Of a DNA stretch of 32,143 bases, positions 7,384-17,300 are shown piece by piece. The notes beneath the pieces were generated by a model, which was not told the DNA's origin, ran no database searches, and was given only the letters and a program-made list of their open reading frames with translations. The stretch is from positions 1-32,143 of the forward strand of contig JAUQWZ010000041.1 in assembly GCA_030834905.1 (NCBI GenBank), given 5' to 3'. Within the stretch, counting starts at the first letter, position 1, and each line of letters opens with the position of its first letter. This stretch comes from Aggregatilineales bacterium. GTDB lineage: Bacteria; Chloroflexota; Anaerolineae; Aggregatilineales; Phototrophicaceae. The position numbers and the translations under genes are program-made.

Positions 7384-8382
7384 ATGGATCGCAAGCAGAT
7401 GTGCGTCGCCAACGTGCAGTACAAGAAGCCGACCGCGAATGAAGCGAAGCGGGCGAAAGGGCTGCTGCGTTACCTGACTTACCGCGAGAGCCGTGACGCG
7501 GCAGCGCGCTACGCCGCCGGGCGCGAACGCTGGGAGGATCAGGGCATGGGTGGTTCGGTGGCAGAGATTGCCGAGCACTGCGAGGCATTGCAGAGTAAGC
7601 ACGTCTTGCTGTTCAGCCTCGTCTACAACGTCAACCCCGACCTGATCGCGATGATCGCGCCGGAGCGGCGGGAGCAGTTCGTCCGCGAACTAACGGTGCA
7701 GACGACGGAAGCGTTCTTCGAGCAGCGCGGCATTGATACCGGGGTGGAGTGGAGCTATGTGCTTCACCACAGAAAAACCGACGACCAACAGTCACCGGGG
7801 CGGCATGATCCGCACACGCACGTCGTGCTGCCCGGTACGTACTATGACGACGGCTTAGGCGAGCGTGTGCCTCTGTATTTCAACCGGAACAAAAGCGTTG
7901 ATCACATCGCCATGCTGCACGACCTGACCGAGCGGCAGGTTGCCGAGCAGATGGATCGCTATGTCGGTCCTGACTGGGAGCGGCGTTACGACGATCTCGA
8001 AGCTGCCCGCACCGCGCAGTTGGCGATCACCGAGCAACCTGCTGATGGCACGTTTGAGACGGACGACGGAAGGTTCAACTTCTGGGTGGGAGCGCGGCGC
8101 ACGGACGAACAAGTCAGTGCAGCGGGCTACTACCTTGCGGTTGGGGACAGCGGCGCGGAATTTCGTCCGTTGATGGGTGGGCTGAAGCACGACGAGGCGG
8201 AGCTACTGGCGAGGCTGCTTCAGAGTGAGATCGGCGGGGATTTCGCCACACTGCGCCAGCTTGCCGATGGGATCAACGAGATGGGCAGGGCGGAGAGGGA
8301 AGCCTTCTTCGCCGATGTGCGCCGGTTGGACTTCTCGCCGTCCACGCGGGAACCGGACTTGGATATCGACTTCGACTTTTAG
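7384..8382 (+). CDS. HUH relaxase/mobilization nuclease, 332 aa
   Basis: Predicted DNA strand transferase that nicks oriT and leads the strand into a recipient. The metal-binding histidine cluster is clear: H141-x2-H144-x-H146 in HDPHTHVVLPGTYY, preceded by SYVLHHRK on the partner strand. Candidate catalytic tyrosines are Y30 and Y33 in LLRYLTYRES; which one acts is not proven. The protein is compact, with no fused helicase or primase, and its tail is acidic (EPDLDIDFDF). Start ATG 7384 follows GGAAGGAGGG. No coupling protein or secretion channel is encoded in the window, so transfer would depend on a helper element. It is divergent from the textbook MOB families, hence moderate confidence. 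Confidence 0.7.
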   Translation: MDRKQMCVANVQYKKPTANEAKRAKGLLRYLTYRESRDAAARYAAGRERWEDQGMGGSVAEIAEHCEALQSKHVLLFSLVYNVNPDLIAMIAPERREQFVRELTVQTTEAFFEQRGIDTGVEWSYVLHHRKTDDQQSPGRHDPHTHVVLPGTYYDDGLGERVPLYFNRNKSVDHIAMLHDLTERQVAEQMDRYVGPDWERRYDDLEAARTAQLAITEQPADGTFETDDGRFNFWVGARRTDEQVSAAGYYLAVGDSGAEFRPLMGGLKHDEAELLARLLQSEIGGDFATLRQLADGINEMGRAEREAFFADVRRLDFSPSTREPDLDIDFDF

Positions 8383-8467
8383 CCGACATGCACACAGGGG
8401 AAGGGAGCGCACTCGTTTGGCGACGGAAGGCGCTCACAACCCTTGTGTGTCATCTAAAGGAATGAAC

Positions 8468-11377
8468 ATGAGTATCGCACAAACTGACACCTCCGGCAAT
8501 AAGCTGGAGTGGCGTGATTTTCTCCGCGCCCTATACAGCGGCGTGCCAGAGGAGTTGTACTTTGAACTGCGCTGTATCCACCCGACAAGCGGTGATGCGC
8601 GCTCATTTTGGAGCAAAGTTGGGGACAAACGCACGCTGACCAACGCACTCAACCGAGCAACGGCATTGAACCGCGAGACCGGCTATGGATTGTACTTCGC
8701 CCCGTGCCTGCGTTCACAGAAACAGGGTAAAGCGGAAGCGGCGGCGCTGCTCCCCGCATTATGGGTTGATCTCGACTGCGATGACGACTCAACGCGCCGA
8801 ATGGCAGCTATGGGAAAACTCACCGCCTTCGATCCGCCTCCTTCGTCCATCATCGACAGCGGTGGCGGCTTGCACGCCTATTGGCTGCTCTCCGAATCCG
8901 TGATGCTCGATGAGGGCAGCCGCAAGCAAGCAGCGGGTATTCTGCGCGGATTGTTCAGCGCGCTCGGCGGCGATCCGCAGTATGTCAAGTCGGTTGCCTC
9001 TGTAATGAGACTTCCGAGCAGTATAAACACTAAACCGGAGAGAAACGGCGTGATCGTGACGCTGGTCGAACTGTACCCGGATCGCCGTTACCCACTCAGT
9101 GATTTCGCCTGGTTGGAGAGTCAGCCGCAGGTGGAACGGATCGGCAGCCTAAATGTGATCACACTCAATGGGAACGGACAGCACACGCTGCCCAAACGCA
9201 CCGAGGACTATCTCACATCAGGCGCACCGGAGCATCATCGCAACAAGGAACTGTTCGCTGCTGCTTGCCAACTACGCGATGCGGGTCATTCGCAGTCTGA
9301 TGCCGAGTCGCAGCTTGTCCCGCGCTACGTTGCGGATGGATGCAGCGAACGCGAGGCAGTGGCGACCATCAAGAGCGCCTACAGCCGTCCGCCACGCGAT
9401 CCGATTCCGAGTCCGCGTGATCAGGTTGATCAGCTCGTTAGTCGTTACGGTCGTCAGAATGAGGCGCATGAGCGTCCGACCGCCACGCAGATTGCCGAAA
9501 CCGTGCGCGCTTGTGCCGGGCTTGATCCGGTCGAATGGGCGGAAACGCGCCAGCGCCTCAAGTCCGTGTGCGGCGAGGGTTTGAAAGTCGCCGATCTCGA
9601 TCGCCTGTACCGTGAAGCTCGGCGCGACCGCGAGAAAACCGCCGCGCCGCCTGATGACAACGCCGAACGCTACGTCGAGCGCGATGGTGGCATGGTCTAT
9701 GAGAAGGAGAGCGAACGCGGCGTGACCCGGCACATCGTCGCAGACTGGACAGGGCGCGTGCTGGAATGGCGGATGCAGGTCGATGATGATGGACAGATCG
9801 AGCGCAACATGAGGCTGCAACTGACCCATCACTCGCACTCCACAACCATCGACGCGCCCGATGAACTGTTCGGCGATCCGAATGGGCTGGCACGCTTCAT
9901 CGCGGGCAAAGCAGGCGGCGTGTTCTCGCCGCGCGCCGGGATGCACAAGCATCTCGCTCCTTCGATCCTCAGTTTGTCCGGCGAAGTACCACGCCGCCAG
10001 ACCTACCGCTTCATCGGCTGGACGAAACTAGATGAACGATGGGCATTCATTTCGCCCGAACATAGTGTGAACGCTGACGGCATTATGCCAGAACCGCCCG
10101 AAGTCGAACTGGAGTCGCGGTTGCGCGGCTATGGGCTGTGCGATGGCACTTGGCAGGATGGACTGAAGGCATTTCGCGCCGCCGTCGCTGTGTTTCCCAA
10201 AGAACTCGCATCCACGCTGATCGCCTTTTCGCTACTGCCGCTGGTACAGCGTTTCTTCCCGTCCGCCGCGCCGAAGCCCGCGCTGCACCTCGTCGGCACG
10301 ACGGGCAGCGGCAAGAGCGAGATCGCCGCACTGATGACCAGCTTCTACGGCAGCTTCACGCGCGACAATCCGCCAGGTCAGTGGGGGGATACTGTGAATA
10401 CGGTCGAAGCGCTCGGTTACATGCTGGCAGACGCGCTCTACTGGGTAGACGACTACAAAACGACGTATGCCGACGAGCGGACGTTTACCCGCTTTCTGCA
10501 ATCGTATTCGCGCGGGATGGGACGGGGAAGGCTGACCCGAGAGGCAAAGTTGCGCCAGGAGCGTCCGTGTCGTGGACTGCTCTTGTCTACAGGCGAGACG
10601 ACCATCGAAGGCGAAGCCTCAATTCTGGCGCGAATGCTCGTACTGGAAGTCCCGCCGTGGGAGAACCGCGATCCCGGCGGGGCGAAACTGCGGCAGGCGG
10701 ACAGGCTGCGCCGCCATCTACCCACTTTTACGGCGGCGTTCGCGGCATGGATCGCGGGCAAAGCGGATGCTGGCACACTCACCGCCGACATTACCGAACG
10801 CTACGAAAGCAACTCGACCGGCTACCGCGACAAGCTGCACGCCAAGCTCGGTCGGCAGGCGAACACCGGACGCATGGTCAACAACTGGGCGGTGCTGGTC
10901 ACCGTGTACCAGTTTGTGCGGGAGTTTTTGATCGAGCGCGACGCAGACGATGGTTTACCCATGTGGCAGGATGCAATTGTCCAGACGGTGCAGGCGGTGC
11001 AGCAGGAACGCGCCGGGCAGGTGTTCCTCGACCTGCTCGGTCAGCTTCTCGTCGGCGGTCAGTGTGTCATCGATGAGCTATCGCCTTCTGGATTTTCGAG
11101 TGACCACACGCTGGGAACGGTCGTCGTGGGCTATCGGGAAGGCGGTTTTGTCTATCTGCTGCCCGACCTCGTGCTGCGTGAGATCAACCGCACGCATCCG
11201 CTCCGGTTCACCAAACAGGCAATCGGTGCGCAGTTACGCGAGGACGGGTTACTCATCCCCGGCAAGGATAATCTGACGGTCCAGAAGAGCATTCGTGGGC
11301 ATGTCATTCGCGTCTGGCGCATGAAAGCGGAAAGCATTGGCTGTGAAGGGTGTGAAAGCTGTGAAGGCGACGACTGA
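8468..11377 (+). CDS. RepB-type primase fused to a P-loop (DUF927-like) helicase, 969 aa
   Basis: Probable main replication protein of the element. Numbered from ATG 8468 (AAAGGA at 8456-8461): residues 12-210 form a RepB-like primase core with DLD at 101-103, SGGGLHAYW at 131-139 and RLPSSINTKP at 181-190. A linker with helical repeats follows. The C-terminal half is a helicase-like ATPase with Walker A GTTGSGKS at 610-617 and a Walker B-like YWVDDYK with D661 and D662. The downstream sequence STGETTIEGEASILARMLVLEVPPW is typical of DUF927/D5-type helicases. The open frame extends upstream to 8225, but that part overlaps the relaxase and has no ribosome site. The C-terminal residues CEGCESCEGDD are encoded by the first iteron-like triplet. 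Confidence 0.85.
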   Translation: MSIAQTDTSGNKLEWRDFLRALYSGVPEELYFELRCIHPTSGDARSFWSKVGDKRTLTNALNRATALNRETGYGLYFAPCLRSQKQGKAEAAALLPALWVDLDCDDDSTRRMAAMGKLTAFDPPPSSIIDSGGGLHAYWLLSESVMLDEGSRKQAAGILRGLFSALGGDPQYVKSVASVMRLPSSINTKPERNGVIVTLVELYPDRRYPLSDFAWLESQPQVERIGSLNVITLNGNGQHTLPKRTEDYLTSGAPEHHRNKELFAAACQLRDAGHSQSDAESQLVPRYVADGCSEREAVATIKSAYSRPPRDPIPSPRDQVDQLVSRYGRQNEAHERPTATQIAETVRACAGLDPVEWAETRQRLKSVCGEGLKVADLDRLYREARRDREKTAAPPDDNAERYVERDGGMVYEKESERGVTRHIVADWTGRVLEWRMQVDDDGQIERNMRLQLTHHSHSTTIDAPDELFGDPNGLARFIAGKAGGVFSPRAGMHKHLAPSILSLSGEVPRRQTYRFIGWTKLDERWAFISPEHSVNADGIMPEPPEVELESRLRGYGLCDGTWQDGLKAFRAAVAVFPKELASTLIAFSLLPLVQRFFPSAAPKPALHLVGTTGSGKSEIAALMTSFYGSFTRDNPPGQWGDTVNTVEALGYMLADALYWVDDYKTTYADERTFTRFLQSYSRGMGRGRLTREAKLRQERPCRGLLLSTGETTIEGEASILARMLVLEVPPWENRDPGGAKLRQADRLRRHLPTFTAAFAAWIAGKADAGTLTADITERYESNSTGYRDKLHAKLGRQANTGRMVNNWAVLVTVYQFVREFLIERDADDGLPMWQDAIVQTVQAVQQERAGQVFLDLLGQLLVGGQCVIDELSPSGFSSDHTLGTVVVGYREGGFVYLLPDLVLREINRTHPLRFTKQAIGAQLREDGLLIPGKDNLTVQKSIRGHVIRVWRMKAESIGCEGCESCEGDD

Positions 11378-11603
11378 CACAAAAGCGCAGCACGCAATCG
11401 CATAAGTGACGAATTGAGCCTGTGAAGGGTGTGAAACCTGTGAAGCAGGCTCTTTTATTGCTGCTAAACAGCACCTTCACAGCCTTCACAGGTTCACAGT
11501 TTCAAAACCTCATCTCCCGCATGATTTACCCATTTTCACACCCCCATCCGATGCGTGCTGAAAAGTCTGATCTGCGGGCTGTGAAGGGTGTGAAAGTTGT
11601 GAA
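11342..11603. repeat. Iteron-like array: 13 TGTGAA boxes in phased triplets
   Basis: Nine forward TGTGAA boxes occur in three triplets with an exact 9-bp period: 11342/11351/11360, 11421/11430/11439 and 11580/11589/11598. Four inverted copies (TTCACA) start at 11476, 11485, 11493 and 11535. Each triplet begins with TGTGAAGGGTGTGAAA. The array overlaps the last codons of the replication gene and continues through the intergenic region. Phased short repeats next to a rep gene are typical of replication-origin iterons. An operator for autoregulation is the alternative. There are no CRISPR-like spacers. Confidence 0.8.
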
Positions 11604-11868
11604 GTTCCTCTTAAAGAATTCCTCGCACTACCGCCGGCGCGGCGATTTTATGACGCGAGGGAACCCACCGTCCAGCATCAGCGGGCGGTACGGTCGCCGC
11701 TGCGCGGCTAGTCCCATTTTGCGGCGCGAGCTTGCAAAACGGGACTACCGAACCACCCGCCTTCCCGTTGGGATGCTGGACGGTTCCCCCTTCTGCGTCA
11801 TCCCGCGTGGACGAGCGGTAGCGCTCGACGCGGTTGGCGTATCCCAACCTCCACAGCGGAGTGATCTC
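11604..11868. other. Long-hairpin region beside the iterons, candidate primase initiation sites
   Basis: This 265-nt stretch has no credible gene. It contains nested inverted repeats: ACCGTCCAGCATC (11667-11679) with its exact complement at 11772-11784; inside it TAGTCCCATTTTGC (11709-11722) against GCAAAACGGGACTA (11734-11747), 13 of 14 pairs; and smaller stems CGAGCG/CGCTCG near 11811-11826 and GGTTGG/CCAACC near 11833-11850. In IncQ plasmids RepB-type primases start on hairpin sites beside iterons. The same arrangement here supports an oriV reading. Confidence 0.55.
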
Positions 11869-12738
11869 ATGTTCCCCGAAACAGACCTGACCTTCGATTT
11901 TCGGATTCGTCCTTTCCCGCGTGAAGCTGTCTACCCAACCGGGTGGGCAGGTGAGCGCACGTTCGCCCAGATTATGGACGACTGCACACCGCTCGCATCA
12001 TCACTCATTCGCCGCTACACGAGGATCAATCCCCACGAGTTGCCTGACGCGCTTCAGCGCGGCTTCATGGTGCTGTGGGAACGCCTCTCGAAGGATTGCC
12101 GTCTGCTCGCGGATGCAGACAGAATCGACGCGGTGGGCATCGTTCGGGCGAACATGGGCAAGAACTATCACGAGCGGCATCAACGTCACCTGAGCCTGGA
12201 CGCGCTCGAAGATCAGGGCTTGGACGCTGCCGACGAGTGGATGGTCACGGGCATGGAAGCGAGCCGCAGCGAAGTCTGGGCAGCGTGGGCGACCGCGACC
12301 GACTTACGAATCGATATTGAACGCATCATGGCGCACCTGGCAGAAAACTATCTGCGGATGCGTGAGCCGCACGGGTTTCGCCACCTGGTCGCGCTGTACT
12401 ATCTGACGACGCAGGTGGAGCTGCGGGACGCGGCGCTCATCGCCGGGGTCAACCATCACCATCTGCTCGACAACTACGTCAGCGTCGTTCGTAAAGATGT
12501 GATGCATGAGTTCGGGGAGCTGTACCAACCGGGGACGCGCTGGATCGAGAAGTACAAGCGCGGTCATCAGGAACCCGCGTTGCTGGTGCTGGAGAAGTAT
12601 GGCGGCAATCCGAACATGATCGCCGCCATTCGCTGCTTGCTGGAGGAGCAAGCAGCGCCGCAAGCACGCGACGTGAAGGGGTATCACCGGATGCGGGCGC
12701 GCCGAGCGCTGGAGGCAGCCTATCACTGCGCTTCTTGA
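11869..12738 (+). CDS. Unknown protein with weak sigma-70 region 2-like block, 289 aa
   Basis: Start ATG 11869 follows GGAG at 11858-11861. The long open frame upstream (to 11422) runs through the iterons and hairpins and is not credible as coding. Residues 35-75 (DDCTPLASSLIRRY then ELPDALQRGFMVLWERLS) recall sigma region 2, where a helix pair ends in 'Q..F..LW.R'. The middle part has a possible helix-turn-helix (VALYYLTTQVELRDAALIAGVNHHHLLDNY). There is no clear region 4. It could be a divergent sigma-like or DNA-binding regulator for the element. It converges on the ABC operon with a 27-nt gap. The function is unproven. Confidence 0.5.
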   Translation: MFPETDLTFDFRIRPFPREAVYPTGWAGERTFAQIMDDCTPLASSLIRRYTRINPHELPDALQRGFMVLWERLSKDCRLLADADRIDAVGIVRANMGKNYHERHQRHLSLDALEDQGLDAADEWMVTGMEASRSEVWAAWATATDLRIDIERIMAHLAENYLRMREPHGFRHLVALYYLTTQVELRDAALIAGVNHHHLLDNYVSVVRKDVMHEFGELYQPGTRWIEKYKRGHQEPALLVLEKYGGNPNMIAAIRCLLEEQAAPQARDVKGYHRMRARRALEAAYHCAS

Positions 12739-12765
12739 GCATCTCGTCTTGGCTGGGACGTAAAC

Positions 12766-13476
12766 TCAGCCATACACTTTTTGCGAATCGAATAATGCTC
12801 CGTCACGTAATTCGTAAATCGTATCTGCTTCAGCAATTACTTGCGGATCGTGAGTAATAACGACAACTGTCATTTCGCGTTCACGAACAATCCGCTGAAG
12901 TAAATCAATGATTTGTCGTCCGATATGGCTGTCAAGTTGTCCCGTCGGTTCATCCGCCAATATTAGTTCTGGCTGTGCCGCAAGCGCACGCGCTAATGCG
13001 ACGCGCTGCTGTTCACCCCCGCTCATTTCATAGGGGCGATGCTTTGATCGTTTGGTCAGACCAACCCATTCGAGCGCCTCTTGAACGCGCTGTTCGCGTT
13101 CCTCCCGTGCAAGCTGACGTATACGCAGAGGAATACCTATATTCTCCGCTGCGCTAAGCAACGGAAGCAACCCGAATGACTGAAATACAAAACCGAAGTG
13201 TTCCTGTCGCAATCGCAGCAAATCGCGTTCGTTCAAAAGATCAACCCTCTGATCTTTAAACCATACTTCACCTGATGTCGGTCGATCCAACCCTGCCAGT
13301 ACATTGAGCATCGTTGTTTTACCTGACCCGGATCGCCCTATAATCGCGGTCATTTCACCCGAAAGAATATCGAGCGATACACCTTTCAGCGCTAGCACTT
13401 CGGTATCGCCCATTGGATATGCGCGCGTCACTGCGCGGATACGGATTATAGGTTCTACACGTCCAGGCGCATTCAT
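12766..13476 (-). CDS. ABC transporter ATP-binding protein (MacB/LolD type), 236 aa
   Basis: Cytoplasmic ATPase of a mechanotransmission-type ABC system. All motifs are present: Walker A GRSGSGKT, Q-loop VFQSFG, signature MSGGEQQR, Walker B LILADEPTGQLD and the switch His in VITHD. The length matches LolD/MacB ATPases. Its ATG overlaps the stop of the upstream ATPase gene by 4 nt. It is the last gene of the leftward operon permease, permease, ATPase, ATPase. Two non-identical ATPases and two permeases suggest heterodimers, or two related pumps, for lipids, lipoproteins or peptides. The substrate cannot be read from sequence. Confidence 0.92.
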   Translation of the reverse strand: MNAPGRVEPIIRIRAVTRAYPMGDTEVLALKGVSLDILSGEMTAIIGRSGSGKTTMLNVLAGLDRPTSGEVWFKDQRVDLLNERDLLRLRQEHFGFVFQSFGLLPLLSAAENIGIPLRIRQLAREEREQRVQEALEWVGLTKRSKHRPYEMSGGEQQRVALARALAAQPELILADEPTGQLDSHIGRQIIDLLQRIVREREMTVVVITHDPQVIAEADTIYELRDGALFDSQKVYG

Positions 13477-14354
13477 TCGGTTTCTCCATCAACTTCTGTT
13501 TTCTGTGGGTATACACGCACATGCCCCATGGACAAATGGAGCCGCACGCGCTCCCTCATCTCTAGGGTGTCAATATAGGTCTGCGGCAGTTGAATGCGCC
13601 CCGCACGATCGAGCAGCACATATTCATCTTCTGTAAGCGCTTTACCTGTCGCATCCCGTGTACGAAGAGTCTCTGTACTCGCACGCCCGTCTAGCATTCC
13701 GATCACGCGATCAACGCGCCCAGCAACATTATGATCATGGGTCACGATAATGATCGTCAAGCCGAGATCGCGATTAAGTTGCCGTAAGGCATCAAAGATG
13801 GTATTGGAGGCTTCGCTATCTACTTCGCCAGTCGGTTCATCTGCGAGCAAGAGCGCGGGATTGTTGGAAACGGCAATCGCAATAGCGACACGCTGCTGTT
13901 CTCCGCCACTCATTTGATTTGGCTTGTGAGTAAAACGGTGATCCAGACCAACGACTGAAAGTAGCTCACGAGCGCGAGCGTGACGAGGTTTTGCACCAAC
14001 GCCATTTAATGCCATTGGCAGTTCGACATTTTCCTGTGCTGTCAGATAGGGCAGCAGATTGCGCGATGTTTGCTGCCACACGAAACCAACGATACGACGG
14101 CGATAGATCACCTGCTGACGGCGGTTCAGTTCAAGCAGATTATGTTCCCCAACATGCACACGCCCCGCTGACGGCGTATCGAGTGCGCCAAGAATATTCA
14201 TTAGTGTCGATTTACCTGATCCCGACGGACCAACCAACGCCATCATTTCACCCGCTTCTACAGTGAGATCTACGCCTTGCAGCGCCACAACTTCGAGGTC
14301 TGCCACCTTGTAAATTTTGACCAGGTTTTCACAGATCACGAACGATTCATTCAT
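13473..14354 (-). CDS. ABC transporter ATP-binding protein with AbrB-like C-terminal extension, 293 aa
   Basis: MacB/LolD-type ATPase: Walker A GPSGSGKS, Q-loop VWQQTS, signature MSGGEQQR, Walker B LLLADEPTGEVD and switch VTHDH. After the ATPase core (about residue 225) come roughly 65 extra residues containing VLLDRAGRIQLPQTYIDTL. This resembles the start of a SpoVT/AbrB-type swapped-hairpin module ('D..GRI.LP......L'). That is unusual for a transporter ATPase and could mediate dimerisation or regulation. The gene lies 19 nt after the first permease and overlaps the second ATPase by 4 nt. Confidence 0.9.
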   Translation of the reverse strand: MNESFVICENLVKIYKVADLEVVALQGVDLTVEAGEMMALVGPSGSGKSTLMNILGALDTPSAGRVHVGEHNLLELNRRQQVIYRRRIVGFVWQQTSRNLLPYLTAQENVELPMALNGVGAKPRHARARELLSVVGLDHRFTHKPNQMSGGEQQRVAIAIAVSNNPALLLADEPTGEVDSEASNTIFDALRQLNRDLGLTIIIVTHDHNVAGRVDRVIGMLDGRASTETLRTRDATGKALTEDEYVLLDRAGRIQLPQTYIDTLEMRERVRLHLSMGHVRVYPQKTEVDGETE

Positions 14355-14373
14355 GAGGATTAATGACCCCTAT

Positions 14374-17300
14374 TTATTCGTCACCGAGTCGTAAGACTTG
14401 CCCTATTTTACTGCGTGTGAGTCCCAAAGCCGCCCAAGTAAGAAGCGCCATAAAGCTGATTACGAATACCACGAGTAAGCCGCCAATCTGTCCCACTGGA
14501 AAACGCAGTGCTTCGTCGCCAAATAGGACGAGGAATGGCATCAAGAGGTATGCCAGTACAATACCAAGCAGCACACCGACTGCTAGCGCAGGTGTAATGA
14601 GGGCAACTTGTTCTGCAGTGAGCAAACTCCATACCCGCGCTCCATTCAATCCTAACGCTCGAAGAACAGCGAAGGTGGTAGCGCGTCGGGCAGATGTCAT
14701 CGCAAGATAGAAGCCAAAGTCGAGCAGTCCTAGAAGCAGGGATACCCAAAAGCCAGCGAACAGCACACCGATGATTGCATTCGGCAGCGGTTCGCGCAGC
14801 AGTTGATTGTAGACGACCCACGCCTCACTGATACCAATCAAGCCGGGCAACGCCTCAATTTGTGATCGTGCAGCCGTGTCCATTTGACGATCAGGCAGTG
14901 TCAGCCATGCTGTGTTATTGGTGTAATACGACTCGGGTGATGCGTTTGCATTGAGGAAGAGCAGTAGGTCATCTGAAGGCGCAATAAGAAAGCGGTCGCC
15001 TGCCGCTGGATAAGTAGGAAGAAACCCCATGACACGGAATCTCAAGTCACGGTTTCCCTCTGGCAGTGCAAACGTTACCACGCCTATTTCACCAATTGTA
15101 TAGGAGTCCCGTTGGCTGCGTGAGCCGAACGTGTCGGCATATGCGGTCGATAGAATAACGGGAATCACCCTTTCACCCGGGATCGGTCTCGCTGAGAGTA
15201 CTGGCTCGATTAACCGCGCGCCACGCGCGAAAATTGCATATTCTACCCGCAGTGAATTATCGCCGCCTGCCGCCTGAGCGCGTGTGACCGATACAGGTCG
15301 GGCTGTTTGTGCTGGCAGCGACCATTCAGGAAGTGTCGAATCTTCAAAGTCGTCAAGAATTGCAGAAACACCCGCTGCCGTGCTGTAGATCAGGTCGTCG
15401 ATGTAGAGGACATGCTCGAATGTGCTAGACTCCGTGCGGCTGAGAAACCGTATCCCTACAATGGTATACGGCAAGTGCGGATCGTCCAGTAAACGAGCGG
15501 TATATAAAACGAATCTACTCGTTACAGTTTCATCAGTGGTCGTGAACAGAATCGAGCGCGGTACGCCTAACGAATTGACGACATCCAATGCTAACCGAGT
15601 AGAAACATCTTCGTTTGCCACAGATTCGGCGTAAACCTGCATCGAGACTTGGGTAGCAGTTGTCGGTAGTTCGATCCCAGAACGAGCGGGCGTTTCTGGC
15701 ATCTCTCCCGCTAAAGCCGCGAAGCCTTCCATCGATATTCCATATAACGTTGTTTGTTGTCCGCTGTTGGGGTCGGTCGTCGTATAGCGAGCCAGTCGTT
15801 CTACATCTCCAGGTAGCGTGTTAAGCGGCAGCGTTCCGTCTGCTAACGTCAAGGCAACTTCTGATCCGATCGCGTTTCGAGCAGTAGTCCATGCTCCCGC
15901 ATCGTGCGTTGCTGCCAGCGCTAATGATGCAATGCCAATCGCCAATGTCGCGATAATCATCATCACGAACTGCGCGTAATGCCCTGGATCACGCGCGATA
16001 TTCCAGAGTGCTAATGGAGCGATCAACCCATTCGCCCGGCTGAACAGCACACCAATACCCTGCATGATTAGCGGGAACAGGCGAAGCCAGAGCAGGGCTG
16101 TTCCCGTGATCAACAGTGCAGGGATGGCAAGATTAAATGGATCGTTTAGCAAACCTGTTTCCTGCGCGGCGCTCGTTGTGATCACACGTATCAGTGCTGA
16201 TGGATCGGCGAGCAATTGCTCAAGACTGGTGCCGCCAAATAAAAAATACAATCGCAGCAGCAGCACGACGCTCAGCCCGATCAGAATTAAATCGAGGTAA
16301 TATCGCGCCCAGACCGGCGTTGTCGGTGGGCGGCTCACCGATTGTTTCAAACGTAAGAGACTCGTGCGCGCTGCCGGGATTGCCGGAAGCGTCAGCGCGA
16401 CGACTGCCGCCAGTGCGGACATACCGCTGAGCGCAAAGCTCAACGGCGGAATAGTCGTCACAGCGAGTCCAGCGCCAAGCACATTGCTCAATGGACTGAA
16501 TCGCCCAACCAATATCACAATACCGACAGCAACGGGTACACCGATTACAAATGCGAGCAAAGCCAGGATTGTCATCGTACCCGCTTGCATTATGCCAAGC
16601 TGCTCTGCGCTTCCTCCACGACTGGTGATGGATGACCATTCAACTGCGTGTCTTTCTAAAATTAAGGCGGTAGTCGTCATCAATTGATAGAAAAGTAGCA
16701 GTAGTACGCCTCCAGCAAAAAGGATGACTGTTCCTTCAACAGCATTCAAATCGGCTTGAAATTGATTGAACAGAGTGGTTAAGCCGCTCACCATCCTGAG
16801 ATCGGGATGATCGATGCGAAACGCACGCTCGACATTTGCCAGCGCGCTCGTCAAGCCGTTTAAATCAGCGGCACGAAACGCATTGGTGTTGGTCTCGATA
16901 TACCATTCGTAACTCGTGCTGATACGCCCAATCGGTACAATTTGGGCAGCATAAGCACTTTCGCTCATGATCACGCCGAAGTCAAATCTTTGGGAATTAT
17001 CCGTAACATCGATCAACTGCCCCTGAAGGATGATCTGTTGCGTCAGCCAAAAGGGATCTTCTGGCATGACCGGTGCTAAAATGCCCACGATCTCCACAAC
17101 CGTTTCATCAGGCGTATTTGGATAGAACGTGATCGTGTCACCAACAGTCAGATCGGTACGTTGAGCAACGTTTTCACTAATTGCCGCATGACCTTCCCGC
17201 GTAGGATATTCCCCTTCGACCACCGTGAAACGGTCAGCCAATCGTTCGTAGGCGGCAGGGACATACGCACGCCTGTTTTCATCACCCAAGCATACATTTG

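Noticed and set aside
8225..8467. Upstream extension of the primase-helicase
   Set aside because: It overlaps the end of the relaxase in another frame and has no ribosome site; ATG 8468 has AAAGGA.
10138..11076. 312-aa plus-strand open frame within the primase-helicase
   Set aside because: Shifted frame, Arg-rich, overlapping the Walker A coding region of the real gene.
11342..11603. CRISPR array
   Set aside because: The units are 9 bp with no unique spacers, there are inverted copies and no cas genes; iterons fit better.
11422..11868. N-terminal extension of the 289-aa protein through the iterons
   Set aside because: The residues (VKGVKPVKQ and similar) are just the iterons read in frame. 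ATG 11869 has a good ribosome site and the recognisable fold starts after it.
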